A stretch of 64,000 nt of DNA from Hyphomicrobiales bacterium (lineage in GTDB: Bacteria; Pseudomonadota; Alphaproteobacteria; Rhizobiales; Beijerinckiaceae): assembly GCA_930633525.1 (NCBI GenBank), contig CAKNFP010000001.1, positions 3,202,001 through 3,266,000 of the forward strand, written 5' to 3'. Within the stretch, counting starts at the first letter, position 1. The number at the start of each line of letters is the position of its first letter. Shown piece after piece: positions 24,013-32,925 of this stretch. Position numbers and translations under genes: made by a program. The notes under the pieces are model-generated. The model searched no databases. It was not told the DNA's origin and saw nothing but the letters and a program-made list of their open reading frames with translations.

Positions 24013-24044
24013 AAACAGCTCGAGTGCCGGCCACCAGCGGCCGT

Positions 24045-24587
24045 TCAGATCGGCGTGACATGGCGCCGCTCATGGTCGAGCAGCCATCTCTTGCGCATCA
24101 GTCCTCCGCTGTAACCGACAAGACTGCCATCCGCGCCGGTGAGGCGATGGCAGGGAACGATGATGCAAAAGGGATTGGCGCCATTGGCATGGCCCACGGC
24201 GCGCACCGCGGTCGGGCGCCCGATGGCTTCCGCCATGCCGGCATAGCTCAGCGTCGATCCAGGCGGCACTGTCCGCAACGCAGCCCAGACGGTGGACTGG
24301 AAATCAGTGCCTCGCGGCGCGAGCGCGATGCTGTCGATCGCACGGATATCGCCTGCGAAATAATCCGCCAGCCTGCGTTTCAAGGCGGCCGGGACCGCGC
24401 CGCGTTCCATCTCCGGCGACGCGGCTCCTCGGCCCCTGCGAAGCAGCGCCAGCAAACGCGCCTCGCAATCGGCAAAATCAGCGGCATGGAGCAAACCCCG
24501 CCGGTCGCCCAGGAGCAGGACACCGCCGAGTGGCGTTTCGACGGTCTCCAGGATCAAGGCTGTGGAAGCGATGCTAGCGCGCATCAT
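24045..24587 (-). CDS. ogt: Methylated-DNA--protein-cysteine methyltransferase (Ogt type)
   Basis: A roughly 180-residue O6-alkylguanine-DNA alkyltransferase with the helix-turn-helix wing (SYAGMAEAIGRPTAVRAVGHANGAN) and active site VPCHRLTG; the cysteine takes the alkyl group irreversibly. The ATG at 24587 overlaps the end of the oxygenase gene by 14 bp and is preferred to the longer frame, whose N-terminal part reads antisense-like. Third gene of an alkylation-repair operon. Confidence 0.9.
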   Translation of the reverse strand: MMRASIASTALILETVETPLGGVLLLGDRRGLLHAADFADCEARLLALLRRGRGAASPEMERGAVPAALKRRLADYFAGDIRAIDSIALAPRGTDFQSTVWAALRTVPPGSTLSYAGMAEAIGRPTAVRAVGHANGANPFCIIVPCHRLTGADGSLVGYSGGLMRKRWLLDHERRHVTPI

Positions 24588-25323
24588 GGAAGATGATGCC
24601 GACGGTGTGCCGCTGGCCGGAGCGAACACGGCTGACCCCATGGCGCATCTTGACACGATAGGTGCCACGCGTGCCCGCCACCGGCCGATCGTTCACCGCG
24701 AAGATGACCGCATCGCCCTGGCGCAGCGGCACCACCTCCGCCCGGCTCTGCAAGCGCGGCCGCTGTTCCGTCAGGACGAATTCACCACCCGTGAAATCGC
24801 GCCCCGGCTCCGAGAGGAGGATGGCGACCTGCAGCGGGAAGGCGAGATCCCCGTAAAGATCCTGATGCAGGCAATTGTAATCCCCCGGACCATACTGCAG
24901 CAGCAACGGCGTCGGTCGTGTCTGCCCCGCCTCATGGCATTGTCTCAGGAAATCAGCATGTTCCAGCGGATAGCGCTGCGCTGTCCCGAGCCTGTCATTC
25001 CAGTGATTGGCCACCTTCGCCAGATGGGGATAGAGCTCATGACGAAGCTCAGCCAGTACAGGCGGAAGCGGATATTTGAAGTAACGGTATTCGCCCTTGC
25101 CAAAACCATGGCGGGCCATGTGAATATGGCTGCGAAAATGCGTCTCCTCTGAGTAGAGGGCGGCAATGTCGCGGCACAATCCCGCCGGGAGAAGCGCCGC
25201 GAGGGTCGCGCATCCCCAGGCATCAAGCGTGACGGCGATCTCCTCCCAGTCGAAGCGGGCAATGTCGGGATCGTCGGTCGTCGCATGGCGATGCCGCTGC
25301 GCGATCTTGACAGGCGCGGTCAT
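24574..25323 (-). CDS. 2OG-Fe(II) oxygenase of the ada operon (AlkB-functional analogue)
   Basis: 249 residues with a double-stranded beta-helix prolyl-hydroxylase-like fold: YGPGDYNCLHQDLYGD gives the His-x-Asp iron ligands, MRHGVSRVRSGQRHTVGIIFHDA the distal His and the Arg for 2-oxoglutarate. It overlaps ada by ATGA at 25320-25323. Proteins of this kind travel with ada genes and probably act in alkylation damage, like AlkB, though the sequence is not close to AlkB. Confidence 0.82.
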   Translation of the reverse strand: MTAPVKIAQRHRHATTDDPDIARFDWEEIAVTLDAWGCATLAALLPAGLCRDIAALYSEETHFRSHIHMARHGFGKGEYRYFKYPLPPVLAELRHELYPHLAKVANHWNDRLGTAQRYPLEHADFLRQCHEAGQTRPTPLLLQYGPGDYNCLHQDLYGDLAFPLQVAILLSEPGRDFTGGEFVLTEQRPRLQSRAEVVPLRQGDAVIFAVNDRPVAGTRGTYRVKMRHGVSRVRSGQRHTVGIIFHDAR

Positions 25324-26408
25324 TGCACGCCCTCCTTCGCGAGAAGCGCACGTTTGCGCGCGACGCCCCACCGATAGCCGGAGAGCGCGCCGTCATTGCG
25401 CACGACGCGGTGGCAGGGAATGGCGACGGCAATCGTATTCGCGCCGCAAGCCTGCGCGACGGCGCGAACCGCCTTGGGCGCCCCGATCCGCTCCGCAATC
25501 GCGGCATAGCTTACTGTCTGGCCAACCGGGATGGTGCGCAAGGCATCCCAGACGCGCTGCTGGAACGCGGTGCCACGGACATCGAGCGGCAGGTCGAGCC
25601 CGAGCGCCGGCGCCTCGACGAAGCCGACCACCCTGGCGACCATGGCCTCGAAGGCTGCATCTGCCCCGATCAGATCGGCCTTGGGGAAGCGATCCTGCAG
25701 CTCGCGGACCAGATGCTCCGGATCGTCGCCCAATGTAATGGCGCAAACCCCCTTCTCGGTCGCGGCCACGAGGATCGAACCGAGCGAGCATGCGCCGACG
25801 GCGAAGCGTATGGTTGTCCCCTCGCCTCCGCTGCGGAAACGCGTCGGCGTCATACCCAGCGCTTCATTGGACGTCTCATAGAAGCGGCTGTTGGATGCAA
25901 ATCCGGCGTCATAGATCGCCGCGGTTATGCTGGTCTGCTTGTCCCCAAGCTCATCACGCATCCGGCGCATGCGCGCCGCCGCGCCATAGGCCCTTGGCGT
26001 GACGCCCGTAATGGCCCTGAACTGCCTATGCAGATGCGAAGGGCTGAGGCCGACCGCAGCCGCGAGCCTCTCAAGCCTCAGCGGGCTGTCCGCCGCCTCG
26101 ATGAGCCGGCAGGCCCTCGCCACCAGGGCGGCATCCCGTTCCCCCCGCGGAGCGTCGTCAGGCCGGCATCGGAGGCAGGGCCGATAGCCCGCCGCTGCCG
26201 CCTCCTTACCGCTCGCGAAAAACGTGACATGGGCCGGCCTCGCTGTGCGTGCGGGACAGGACGGCCGGCAATACACACCCGTGGTTTTCACGGCATAGAC
26301 AAAGCCGCCATCGGCTGACGCATCGCGTGTGACCACCGCCTGCCACCGTGGATCAGATTGGGTTGCCATTTGGAGGTCCAAGCTTACGGGATCCAAACCT
26401 TCTAGCAT
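25320..26408 (-). CDS. ada: Bifunctional Ada: transcriptional activator and methylphosphotriester/O6-methylguanine methyltransferase
   Basis: 362 residues. The N-terminal zinc/methyl-acceptor domain has VYCRPSCPARTARPAHVTFF and RPCLRCRPD (four cysteines), the middle is an AraC helix-turn-helix (RLERLAAAVGLSPSHLHRQFRAITGVTPRAY), and the C-terminal alkyltransferase has IPCHRVVRNDGALSGYRWG. Start at 26408 is backed by GAGGTG six bases upstream; an internal ATG at 26369 is possible. Methylated Ada switches on its own operon, here ada-oxygenase-ogt. I could not see a convincing Ada box upstream. Confidence 0.93.
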   Translation of the reverse strand: MLEGLDPVSLDLQMATQSDPRWQAVVTRDASADGGFVYAVKTTGVYCRPSCPARTARPAHVTFFASGKEAAAAGYRPCLRCRPDDAPRGERDAALVARACRLIEAADSPLRLERLAAAVGLSPSHLHRQFRAITGVTPRAYGAAARMRRMRDELGDKQTSITAAIYDAGFASNSRFYETSNEALGMTPTRFRSGGEGTTIRFAVGACSLGSILVAATEKGVCAITLGDDPEHLVRELQDRFPKADLIGADAAFEAMVARVVGFVEAPALGLDLPLDVRGTAFQQRVWDALRTIPVGQTVSYAAIAERIGAPKAVRAVAQACGANTIAVAIPCHRVVRNDGALSGYRWGVARKRALLAKEGVQ

Positions 26409-26658
26409 GACGACACCTCATATGCTGCTTCGACCGGATCGAACCCGCCGTGATCGCCAAAATCTGATCACCAAAGCGGGCGCCGTCGAACGGATTGTGC
26501 GATGCCGTGAAGCCTACTCCTGCTGCAGGAGGCTGAAACTCCGTTGCTTGCTCTGGAATTCCGATCATTCGGACCGCCCGAGGTCGAGCTACCCCTCAAC
26601 ATCAAAGGCTCGCTGAAATTGCGCCTCCGTCTGCGGGAAGGCCCGACAGCAAGGACAG

Positions 26659-27345
26659 CTAACGCTCGCAGCCAAATGCGACGATCGTCAGAGCGAGGAC
26701 CACACCAAGGGCGATGGACAACGCCGATATCAGAGACGTGGTAGAGAGCGTCCACGCGCCTGTGATCGCACCAACGACGAAGGATATCCAGGAGAGCGCC
26801 AGCAAGCCGATCTCAGGGCGCCACTCCCGCGCCCGTGCCGCCCGTGTCGCCGCCTGCCCCAACGCGACCAGCACTCCCGTAACGAATGTCTTGCCGACGT
26901 CCGCCCCGACGATCGTACGGTGGAGGGCGTTCTGCATGCCCATCGCCATCACCAGCGGCATCAGGCTGGCGAAGCCCGCTCCAGCCAAGGTCAGCGCCAG
27001 GCCGGTCGCGACAAACGCCGTTTCCACCGTGAGGATCACGCGGGTTCTGGCGGTGGGCATGCTATCGGCGAGAAATGTTCCGATCACCACGCCGGCGACG
27101 AAACATCCGATCACGCCGAAGATGGCCGAGACCATGGAGAAGTTGCCCGCTGCGAGGCTGACGCCGAGACTGGTGCTGTTCCCGCTCATGAATGAGAGGA
27201 AGAGACCCGCGAGATGGATGTAACCCACCGCGTCCACATAGCCGGCGAAGGCCGTCAAGGCAGTGATCATGGCGAGTGAAGGCCACTTTCCCCCATGGAT
27301 CGGCGCATCCGGACCCGGGGTCCGGTCCGGCATTCTCTCGCTCAT
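26659..27345 (-). CDS. DUF1275 (YoaK-like) membrane protein
   Basis: 228 residues with six hydrophobic helices. TAFAGYVDAVGYIHLAGLFLSFMSGNST in the first third is the DUF1275 signature. AGGAGCAGGTGA precedes the ATG. Function is unknown; the family is sometimes described as a transporter-like membrane protein. It is the last clearly chromosomal gene before the disturbed border region. Confidence 0.85.
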   Translation of the reverse strand: MSERMPDRTPGPDAPIHGGKWPSLAMITALTAFAGYVDAVGYIHLAGLFLSFMSGNSTSLGVSLAAGNFSMVSAIFGVIGCFVAGVVIGTFLADSMPTARTRVILTVETAFVATGLALTLAGAGFASLMPLVMAMGMQNALHRTIVGADVGKTFVTGVLVALGQAATRAARAREWRPEIGLLALSWISFVVGAITGAWTLSTTSLISALSIALGVVLALTIVAFGCER

Positions 27346-27811
27346 TCACCTGCTCCTGTGATCGCGTCGCTTTCTAGCTAGCGAAACAGGAGCCGGGTTC
27401 CAACATGCATGGGCGGCCTTGCCCCTGAACAATGGCGGCAGGACTAAAGAATAAACGGCACCGATGCATCGCGGGAGCTTACGCAAGCGGCTGGCTCAAG
27501 CCCCCGCACCGCCCCCCTTCTTCGATCGCAACCTTCCGCTATGGAAGGACGTCGGGGGCGCGTTTCTATCCCGACTTAAAGCGCCGCAGACTTCGGCGAT
27601 GTTGCCACACTTTCCCTACGGCGGCTTGAACCTGATCAGGGGATGGAGAGCGGTTGATGAGGGGCATTGCGGGAGCGGAGGCATCTGCGCGGGTGCGGAG
27701 GAATCTGCCCCTCCCCTCTCCGGACATCCACGCGCGATCGGGCTATAGCTGCCCTTGCCATGCAATATCGCGAGCTGCGAAACGACCTCTCGCTGTGGCG
27801 TGTGCGGAATC

Positions 27812-27838
27812 AAAAAAGCCGCCCCTTGCGAGACGGCT
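27812..27838 (-). terminator. Intrinsic terminator with GCAA tetraloop
   Basis: Read on the minus strand, AGCCGTCTC pairs with GGGGCGGCT (two G-U pairs) around a GCAA loop and is followed by six U residues. It lies about 157 bp after the macB stop and would end the macA-macB transcript. Confidence 0.8.
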
Positions 27839-27866
27839 GAACTTCTTCTGCTTAAGGGATCAAACC

Positions 27867-27888
27867 TGGTTGCGGGGACACGCAACCA
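27867..27888. repeat. Perfect inverted repeat, resembles a tRNA 3' end
   Basis: TGGTTGCG (27867-27874) and CGCAACCA (27881-27888) form a perfect 8-bp inverted repeat with centre GGGACA. The left arm plus centre, read on the minus strand, gives TGTCCCCGCAACCA, like a tRNA acceptor end with CCA, but no tRNA body is attached. It may be a transcription hairpin or an integration scar. Confidence 0.45.
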
Positions 27889-27994
27889 CCGATTCCGACA
27901 TTCGCTTGAGGTGCCGATTTAATGACCTTAGCGGCATGTCTGGTTTCGACACTGCTATGATTGCTTTCGGCGCCGCGCAGTGGCCTCCGGGTTA

Positions 27995-29944
27995 TCAGTC
28001 GCGTGCCAAGGCTTCGATCGGGTCCAGCTTTGCCGCATTGCGGGCAGGGAGGAAGCCAAAGACGATTCCTATCAGCGTCGAGCAGGTGAAGGCCATTATG
28101 ATGGATCCGGAGGAAAAGATCATCTTGAAGTCGGGACTCAGCAGATTGAAAAGAGCGCTGATCCCGAGGGCGAGCATGACGCCCATGGAGCCGCCGACAA
28201 GGCACACCAGAATTGCCTCGATCATGAACTGGGAGAGGATATCGCTACGCCGCGCGCCGACGGCCACACGAACCCCGATCTCCTTGGTCCGTTCGGTTAC
28301 GGACACCAGCATGATATTCATCACGCCGATGCCGCCGACAATCAGCGAGATCACCGCGACGGACGAAATCAGCAGCGTCAGGGTTCGCGTGGTCGTCTCG
28401 ATAGTCTCGCGAATGGTCGCCGAGTTGGTGAGGAAGAAGTCTTTCGCGCCGTGCCGACGCTCGATAAGGCGGGACACTGCCGCCTCGACATTGCCCGGAT
28501 CGACAACGTCGCTGATGCGCACCGTTATGCCATCGACGTTCTGTCGACCCAGTATGCGGCCCATGACAGTCGTATAGGGCGCATAGACGGTCAATGTATC
28601 GACCGCCGGGCCGAAGGAGTTCTCCTGTTTTGTCACGCCTACGACCCTCGCCGGCATTGTGCCCAGAAGGATGACCTGTCCCAACGGGTTCACCCGGTCG
28701 GGAAACAGGTCTCGCGCGGCGTTGGCATCGATCACCACATTCTGGCTGTAGCCTGTCACGTCCCGGGCGTCGAACAGATGTCCTTGCGCTAATTCAAGGC
28801 CCCTCGCGCGAAAAAAGTCCGCGCCGACCCCGGTGACCGCCGCGTTGACGGCCACGGCGGCGCGCTTGACAGTCACGCCGGTCGAGACGGTTGGCGTCAC
28901 GCTGTCGACATAGGGCTGGTTGGCCAGCGCTTGGGCGTCGGCGGGCACAAGGGTCCGTATCTTGCCCGCTTCCAGATCACCGATGCCTTTCCCAGGCCGC
29001 ACCTCGATCGTGTTGGTGCCGAGCGAACTGATACTGTTAAGGATCTGTTGCTGCGAGCCAGCTCCCAGGGCCGAGATAGCCGCCACCGACGCGATGCCGA
29101 TGATGATGCCGAGCATAGTCAGAAGCGAGCGCATCTTGTGCGCCCAGATCGCGACCACGGCCATGCGGAAGGCTTCGGTCAGCCGATCGACCGCACCGCG
29201 CCAACCGGCGTTCGGCGCCCGGTCGCGGATGGGACGGGCCGATGCGGAGGACCTAGATACATTGCGCTCGTCTGAAATGATAACGCCGTCGCTGATCTCT
29301 ACGACCCGATCCGCGTGTTCGGCGATCTTCTTGTCGTGCGTGACCAGGATGATGGTATGCCCCTCGTCGTGAAGCTCGCGCAGGATCTTCATGACCTCGG
29401 CGCCGCTGTGCGTATCCAGGGCCCCGGTCGGTTCGTCGGCCAGAATGATCTCGCCGCCATTCATCAGGGCGCGGGCGATCGACACCCGCTGCTGCTGACC
29501 GCCCGACAGTTTGCCAGGGATATTGCCGGTCCGCTCGGCAAGGCCCAGACGGGTCAACAAGGAAATAGCTCGCTCGTGCCGATCGGATCGGCTGCGCCCG
29601 GCATAGATGGCTGGCACCTCGACGTTGCTGGCCGCGCTGAGGTCGCCAAGCAGATGATAGCGCTGGAAGATGAAACCAAACCGCTCACGGCGCAGCGCCG
29701 CCAGTTCGTCCACATCCATCTTCGACGTCTCGCGCCCGTCGATCCAGTAGCTGCCGGTCGTCGGACGATCGAGGCAGCCAAGGATGTTCATCAGGGTCGA
29801 CTTGCCGGAGCCGGATGCGCCGATAATGGCCATCATCTCGCCGGCCTCGATGTCGAGGTCGACGTCTTTAAGCACCCGCACCATCTCGTCGCCTGCGCGA
29901 AAAGCGCGGGATACCCCACGTACGCGGATCAATGGTTCCGTCAT
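27995..29944 (-). CDS. macB: MacB-type macrolide/peptide exporter: fused ATPase and permease
   Basis: 649 residues. The N-terminal ABC ATPase has Walker A GASGSGKS (about 42-49), signature LSGGQQQRV and Walker B ILADEPTGALD. One membrane helix (about 275-295) precedes a large periplasmic MacB_PCD domain, and three helices with the FtsX fold close the protein (VISLIVGGIGVMNIMLVSVTERTKEIGVR). It works with a MacA adaptor and an outer-membrane channel. It lies 8 bp downstream of macA. Substrate cannot be read from sequence. Confidence 0.9.
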   Translation of the reverse strand: MTEPLIRVRGVSRAFRAGDEMVRVLKDVDLDIEAGEMMAIIGASGSGKSTLMNILGCLDRPTTGSYWIDGRETSKMDVDELAALRRERFGFIFQRYHLLGDLSAASNVEVPAIYAGRSRSDRHERAISLLTRLGLAERTGNIPGKLSGGQQQRVSIARALMNGGEIILADEPTGALDTHSGAEVMKILRELHDEGHTIILVTHDKKIAEHADRVVEISDGVIISDERNVSRSSASARPIRDRAPNAGWRGAVDRLTEAFRMAVVAIWAHKMRSLLTMLGIIIGIASVAAISALGAGSQQQILNSISSLGTNTIEVRPGKGIGDLEAGKIRTLVPADAQALANQPYVDSVTPTVSTGVTVKRAAVAVNAAVTGVGADFFRARGLELAQGHLFDARDVTGYSQNVVIDANAARDLFPDRVNPLGQVILLGTMPARVVGVTKQENSFGPAVDTLTVYAPYTTVMGRILGRQNVDGITVRISDVVDPGNVEAAVSRLIERRHGAKDFFLTNSATIRETIETTTRTLTLLISSVAVISLIVGGIGVMNIMLVSVTERTKEIGVRVAVGARRSDILSQFMIEAILVCLVGGSMGVMLALGISALFNLLSPDFKMIFSSGSIIMAFTCSTLIGIVFGFLPARNAAKLDPIEALARD

Positions 29945-29952
29945 GGCGCGCC

Positions 29953-31146
29953 CTAGCGTTTAGTTGCGGTCAGCTGAGACTGGCCGTCTGCACGTTCGTC
30001 AGTGGACGCGCCAAGAACGATTATCTCACCGGCCTGGAGCCCTTGCAGGATTTGAATGTCCGCACCGTTGTCGATGCCGACCTGCACCTCTCGCATCTGG
30101 ACCTCACCCGTGGCGTCGAGCACGCGAACACGCCCCTTCTCGCCGGCCCGGGGGGCGCCTTCCACTGCACTCAGCGGAACCAGTACGGCGCCGCTGACGC
30201 TGCTCAAAACGATGGACACCTGCGCTGTCATCGAGGGCCGCAGGACCCCATCCGCATTCGCCACGTCGATCAAGCCGGTGTAATAGACAGCGCTGTTGGT
30301 CGAGGCACTTGCGCTAGCGACGGCGCCGCCCTCGTTGGCGATGGAGGCAGGGGCTGGCTCCACCTGGCGCAACTCCCCATGGAAACGGCGCTTCGGGTCG
30401 CCGAGAATGCTGAACCAGACCGGCAGGCCTCGCCGTACACGCACGACGTCGGCCTCGGAGATATCCGCCCGCACCTTCATTTTGTCCAATCGGGCGATCA
30501 TGACGATGGTCGGCGCGGTCTGCAGGGCATTTACGGTTTGACCTTCGTCGGTGACGATGGCCACCACGGTGCCTGCGATCGGGGCGGTGATGCGCGTATA
30601 GCCCAACTCTACACTTGCGGACTCCACCGCGACCTGGGCCTGGGTGATCTGAGCGTCCAGCGACTTGACCTCCGCCCGCGCAATATCGAGCGTGGCGACG
30701 GTAGCGTCATACTGGGCGCGTGGTGTCGTACCGCCTGCCAGCATCTCACGCTGGCGCTCGAAATCCATCTCCGCTTTCACCAGTCCGGCCACACGTGCGG
30801 CACGGACGGCGCGGATGTTGGCCAGTGCGGCCTCCCGGTCCCGCAGTGTGTTGCGCCGGGTCTGGGGATCAATCTCGGCCACCAGTTGGCCTGCCTTGAC
30901 GACGTCACCAATCTCCACCGCCAGCCGTTCGACGCGACCCGAGGCTTGGGCACCGACGCGCACCAGCTCGAACGGTTCGAGAACCCCGGTCGCCAGCACG
31001 ACCTCCTCGATCTCACCCGCTCGCGCCTGCGCGGTCACCAGTTCAGGCTTCTCAGGCGGACGCAGAAACAGGTGCCAGACCACCAGCAGACCAACAATGG
31101 TCGCCGCCAGCAGGATCAGGCGCTTGCGGGTAATGTGTCGTGTCAT
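29953..31146 (-). CDS. macA: MacA-type efflux periplasmic adaptor (HlyD family)
   Basis: About 397 residues with an N-terminal membrane anchor (LILLAATIVGLLVVWHLFL), a lipoyl half-motif (GRVERLAVEIGDVVKAGQLVAEIDP), a coiled-coil hairpin and a beta-barrel, as in MacA. The ATG at 31146 is preferred; the frame extends to a GTG at 31227 and so touches the damaged kinase ORF. Operon partner of macB. Its natural upstream regulator seems to have been lost in the deletion described next. Confidence 0.87.
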   Translation of the reverse strand: MTRHITRKRLILLAATIVGLLVVWHLFLRPPEKPELVTAQARAGEIEEVVLATGVLEPFELVRVGAQASGRVERLAVEIGDVVKAGQLVAEIDPQTRRNTLRDREAALANIRAVRAARVAGLVKAEMDFERQREMLAGGTTPRAQYDATVATLDIARAEVKSLDAQITQAQVAVESASVELGYTRITAPIAGTVVAIVTDEGQTVNALQTAPTIVMIARLDKMKVRADISEADVVRVRRGLPVWFSILGDPKRRFHGELRQVEPAPASIANEGGAVASASASTNSAVYYTGLIDVANADGVLRPSMTAQVSIVLSSVSGAVLVPLSAVEGAPRAGEKGRVRVLDATGEVQMREVQVGIDNGADIQILQGLQAGEIIVLGASTDERADGQSQLTATKR

Positions 31147-31223
31147 CAAGTCTTTATCCGCACTATTGAAACTTCGGACTTTCTCGATCACGGAAATTAC
31201 CCAAACATTACGGACAACGGTCG

Positions 31224-32288
31224 TCACGGCCGGCAGTTGGTCAGCAACATCACATTAGTTGTGGGTTGTTCGCGCCTGATTTGCTTGCGCACACGACGAA
31301 GTCGACCGATCGACAAAGAGTGCGTGCAGTGGGGGAGCAGATTGACGAATGCGCGCTCCAGAGCTTCGGCGTCACCGGGAACGAACAGGCCCTCCGCATC
31401 GCTGTCGAACGAAATCTCATAGCCTTCGGCGATAGCCAGGGGAGCAAGGTCGGCGACCACCTTCGACACGATGGTGTTGAGATCGACAGGTGCATTCTGC
31501 TGAGGCTTCTGTCGGTACTTCTCGGTGTCGAGAAGCTGGTTCGCGATCGCTGTGAGTCGCTTGATGGATGTCTGCAGGTGTGTCTTGTCAGCACCCGGGG
31601 AAAGGGTATCGATTCTCACCTGCAGGACGGCGATCGGCGTCCGAAGTTCATGGGCTGCATTGACGAAGAAGCGCTCCGTCGCCTCAAAGCCATTATCGAG
31701 ACGACGCAGCGCCCTGTTGATATCGCGCACGAGGCGAAGCACTTCACTGGGCAAGCCACGCTCTTCTACCAGGGCGCCACGTGTGTCCAGATCGATCCTG
31801 TCGAGACGCCTGGTCAGATCGCTGAAGGACCGCAACGCCCAGCGTGTGACAAAGGGGACGCCGATGAGGGAAATGGCGACGAGGATGAGCGCCGGCACAC
31901 CGATGGCAAGGTTCCCCCAACGTTCGGCGATCCCGGGCAAGCTTGGCAGGATGTCGGAGACGCCGAAGGCAAGCAGTAGCCTTGCGGCTGCTGCGGTCTC
32001 ACCTGTTTCAAGCATCACCTGAAAAGCGCCATCCCGCTGTACCACATCGAGAGCCTTCCGGTTTTGAAACTGCACGGTAGGATAGGCCGCCACCTGCCCG
32101 CGCATCGTGTCGAGCATGGTTTTCGGATCGCTACCGTCCTGAGCAAAGAAGCCGTGAGAGGCGGCTGCGAAGCGGTTGCGCGGCGCGCCGGTGTCGAGCA
32201 CGAGCACAGATCGTCGGGCGCGCCCGAGGTAAAGCGCCGCCGACAGGCCCGCGAAACTCCCCCCGATAATAATCGCGTCGTAAAACAT
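31224..32288 (-). pseudogene. Chimeric ORF: N-terminal third of a thioredoxin-reductase-like flavoprotein fused to a truncated sensor histidine kinase
   Basis: Residues 1-125 are the FAD-binding start of an NAD(P)/FAD oxidoreductase (YDAIIIGGSFAGLSAALYLGRARRSVLVLD, then LLLAFGVSDILPSLPGIAERWG). From about residue 126 the protein changes to a kinase: a membrane helix, a HAMP-like linker and an H-box ERFFVNAAHELRTPIAVLQVRID with His213. The ATP-binding lobe stops after ERAFVNLL and ends in unrelated sequence. The NADPH domain of the reductase, the sensor part and catalytic part of the kinase, and any response regulator are missing. A deletion joining two genes explains it. GGGAG upstream suggests the chimera is still translated. 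Confidence 0.8.
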
Positions 32289-32365
32289 GCGGTTCTCCCT
32301 TCAAGAGTATGATGACCGCCCCGTTCGAACTGGACACGGGCACGCCAACACACGCATCATCAGAA

Positions 32366-32420
32366 GATACATAAACGCACTATCTTCATGTATCAATAAA
32401 AGATACGAAAAATGTCGTAT
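32366..32420. promoter_or_regulatory. Candidate Rrf2 operators between divergent genes
   Basis: Two inverted repeats lie in the AT-rich space between the reductase start and the Rrf2 gene: GATACAT (32366-32372) with ATGTATC (32388-32394), and ATACGA (32403-32408) with TCGTAT (32415-32420). Rrf2 proteins of this type are autoregulated through such palindromes. Confidence 0.55.
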
Positions 32421-32475
32421 TTCATTTATGCTTTGTGGTTCGTACCGTCACCTCGAGATGTAGAAAGGTTAAGCG

Positions 32476-32913
32476 ATGAACAGGGATACCCGGCTGTCGG
32501 ACGTTCTCCATGTCCTGCTGCACATGGAGCAGGCGGGTGCCCCGCTCACATCTAAGGTTCTGGCGCGCAGTATGGGGACAAACCCAGCAGTCTTCCGGCG
32601 CACTATGGCAGGGTTGCGCGAAGCAGGCCTCGTGCACTCATGCAAGGGGCATGGCGGGGGGTGGCAGTTGGCGCGGCCGCTCTGTCAGATCACACTTCTG
32701 GACGTCTACGAGGCGCTCGGACGACCCAATCTTTTTGCCATCGGCAATCGCAGCGAACAAGGGCTTTGCCTGGTGGAAAGGAACGTCAATACCGTGATGG
32801 CGGACACCATGGCCGAGGCTGCGGCGCTGTTCGACAAGCGCTTCGGCGAATTGACGCTGGACCGTATCGCCCCCGCCCAACCCGTGCCGGTATCTGTGCA
32901 TACCGAAGCATGA
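32476..32913 (+). CDS. Rrf2-family transcriptional regulator
   Basis: 145 residues: LSDVLHVLLHMEQAGAPLTSKVLARSMGTNPAVFRRTMAGLREAGLVHSCKGHGGGWQLARP is the winged helix of Rrf2 proteins of the YwnA kind. Only one cysteine pair region is seen (VHSC, GLC), not the three-Cys iron-sulfur cluster of IscR. AAAGG precedes the ATG. Divergent pairing with a thioredoxin-reductase-like gene is common, and that partner is now truncated here. Confidence 0.87.
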   Translation: MNRDTRLSDVLHVLLHMEQAGAPLTSKVLARSMGTNPAVFRRTMAGLREAGLVHSCKGHGGGWQLARPLCQITLLDVYEALGRPNLFAIGNRSEQGLCLVERNVNTVMADTMAEAAALFDKRFGELTLDRIAPAQPVPVSVHTEA

Positions 32914-32925
32914 GACTGGCGTCTG

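Larger units (their letters stand above)
27346..27994. other. Long intergenic border region
   Basis: This 650-bp stretch has no frame that I accept as a gene. It separates ordinary chromosomal genes from the macB/macA and ICE side. It holds a minus-strand terminator (27812-27838) and a perfect inverted repeat (27867-27888) described separately. The rest shows nothing recognisable. Confidence 0.5.
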
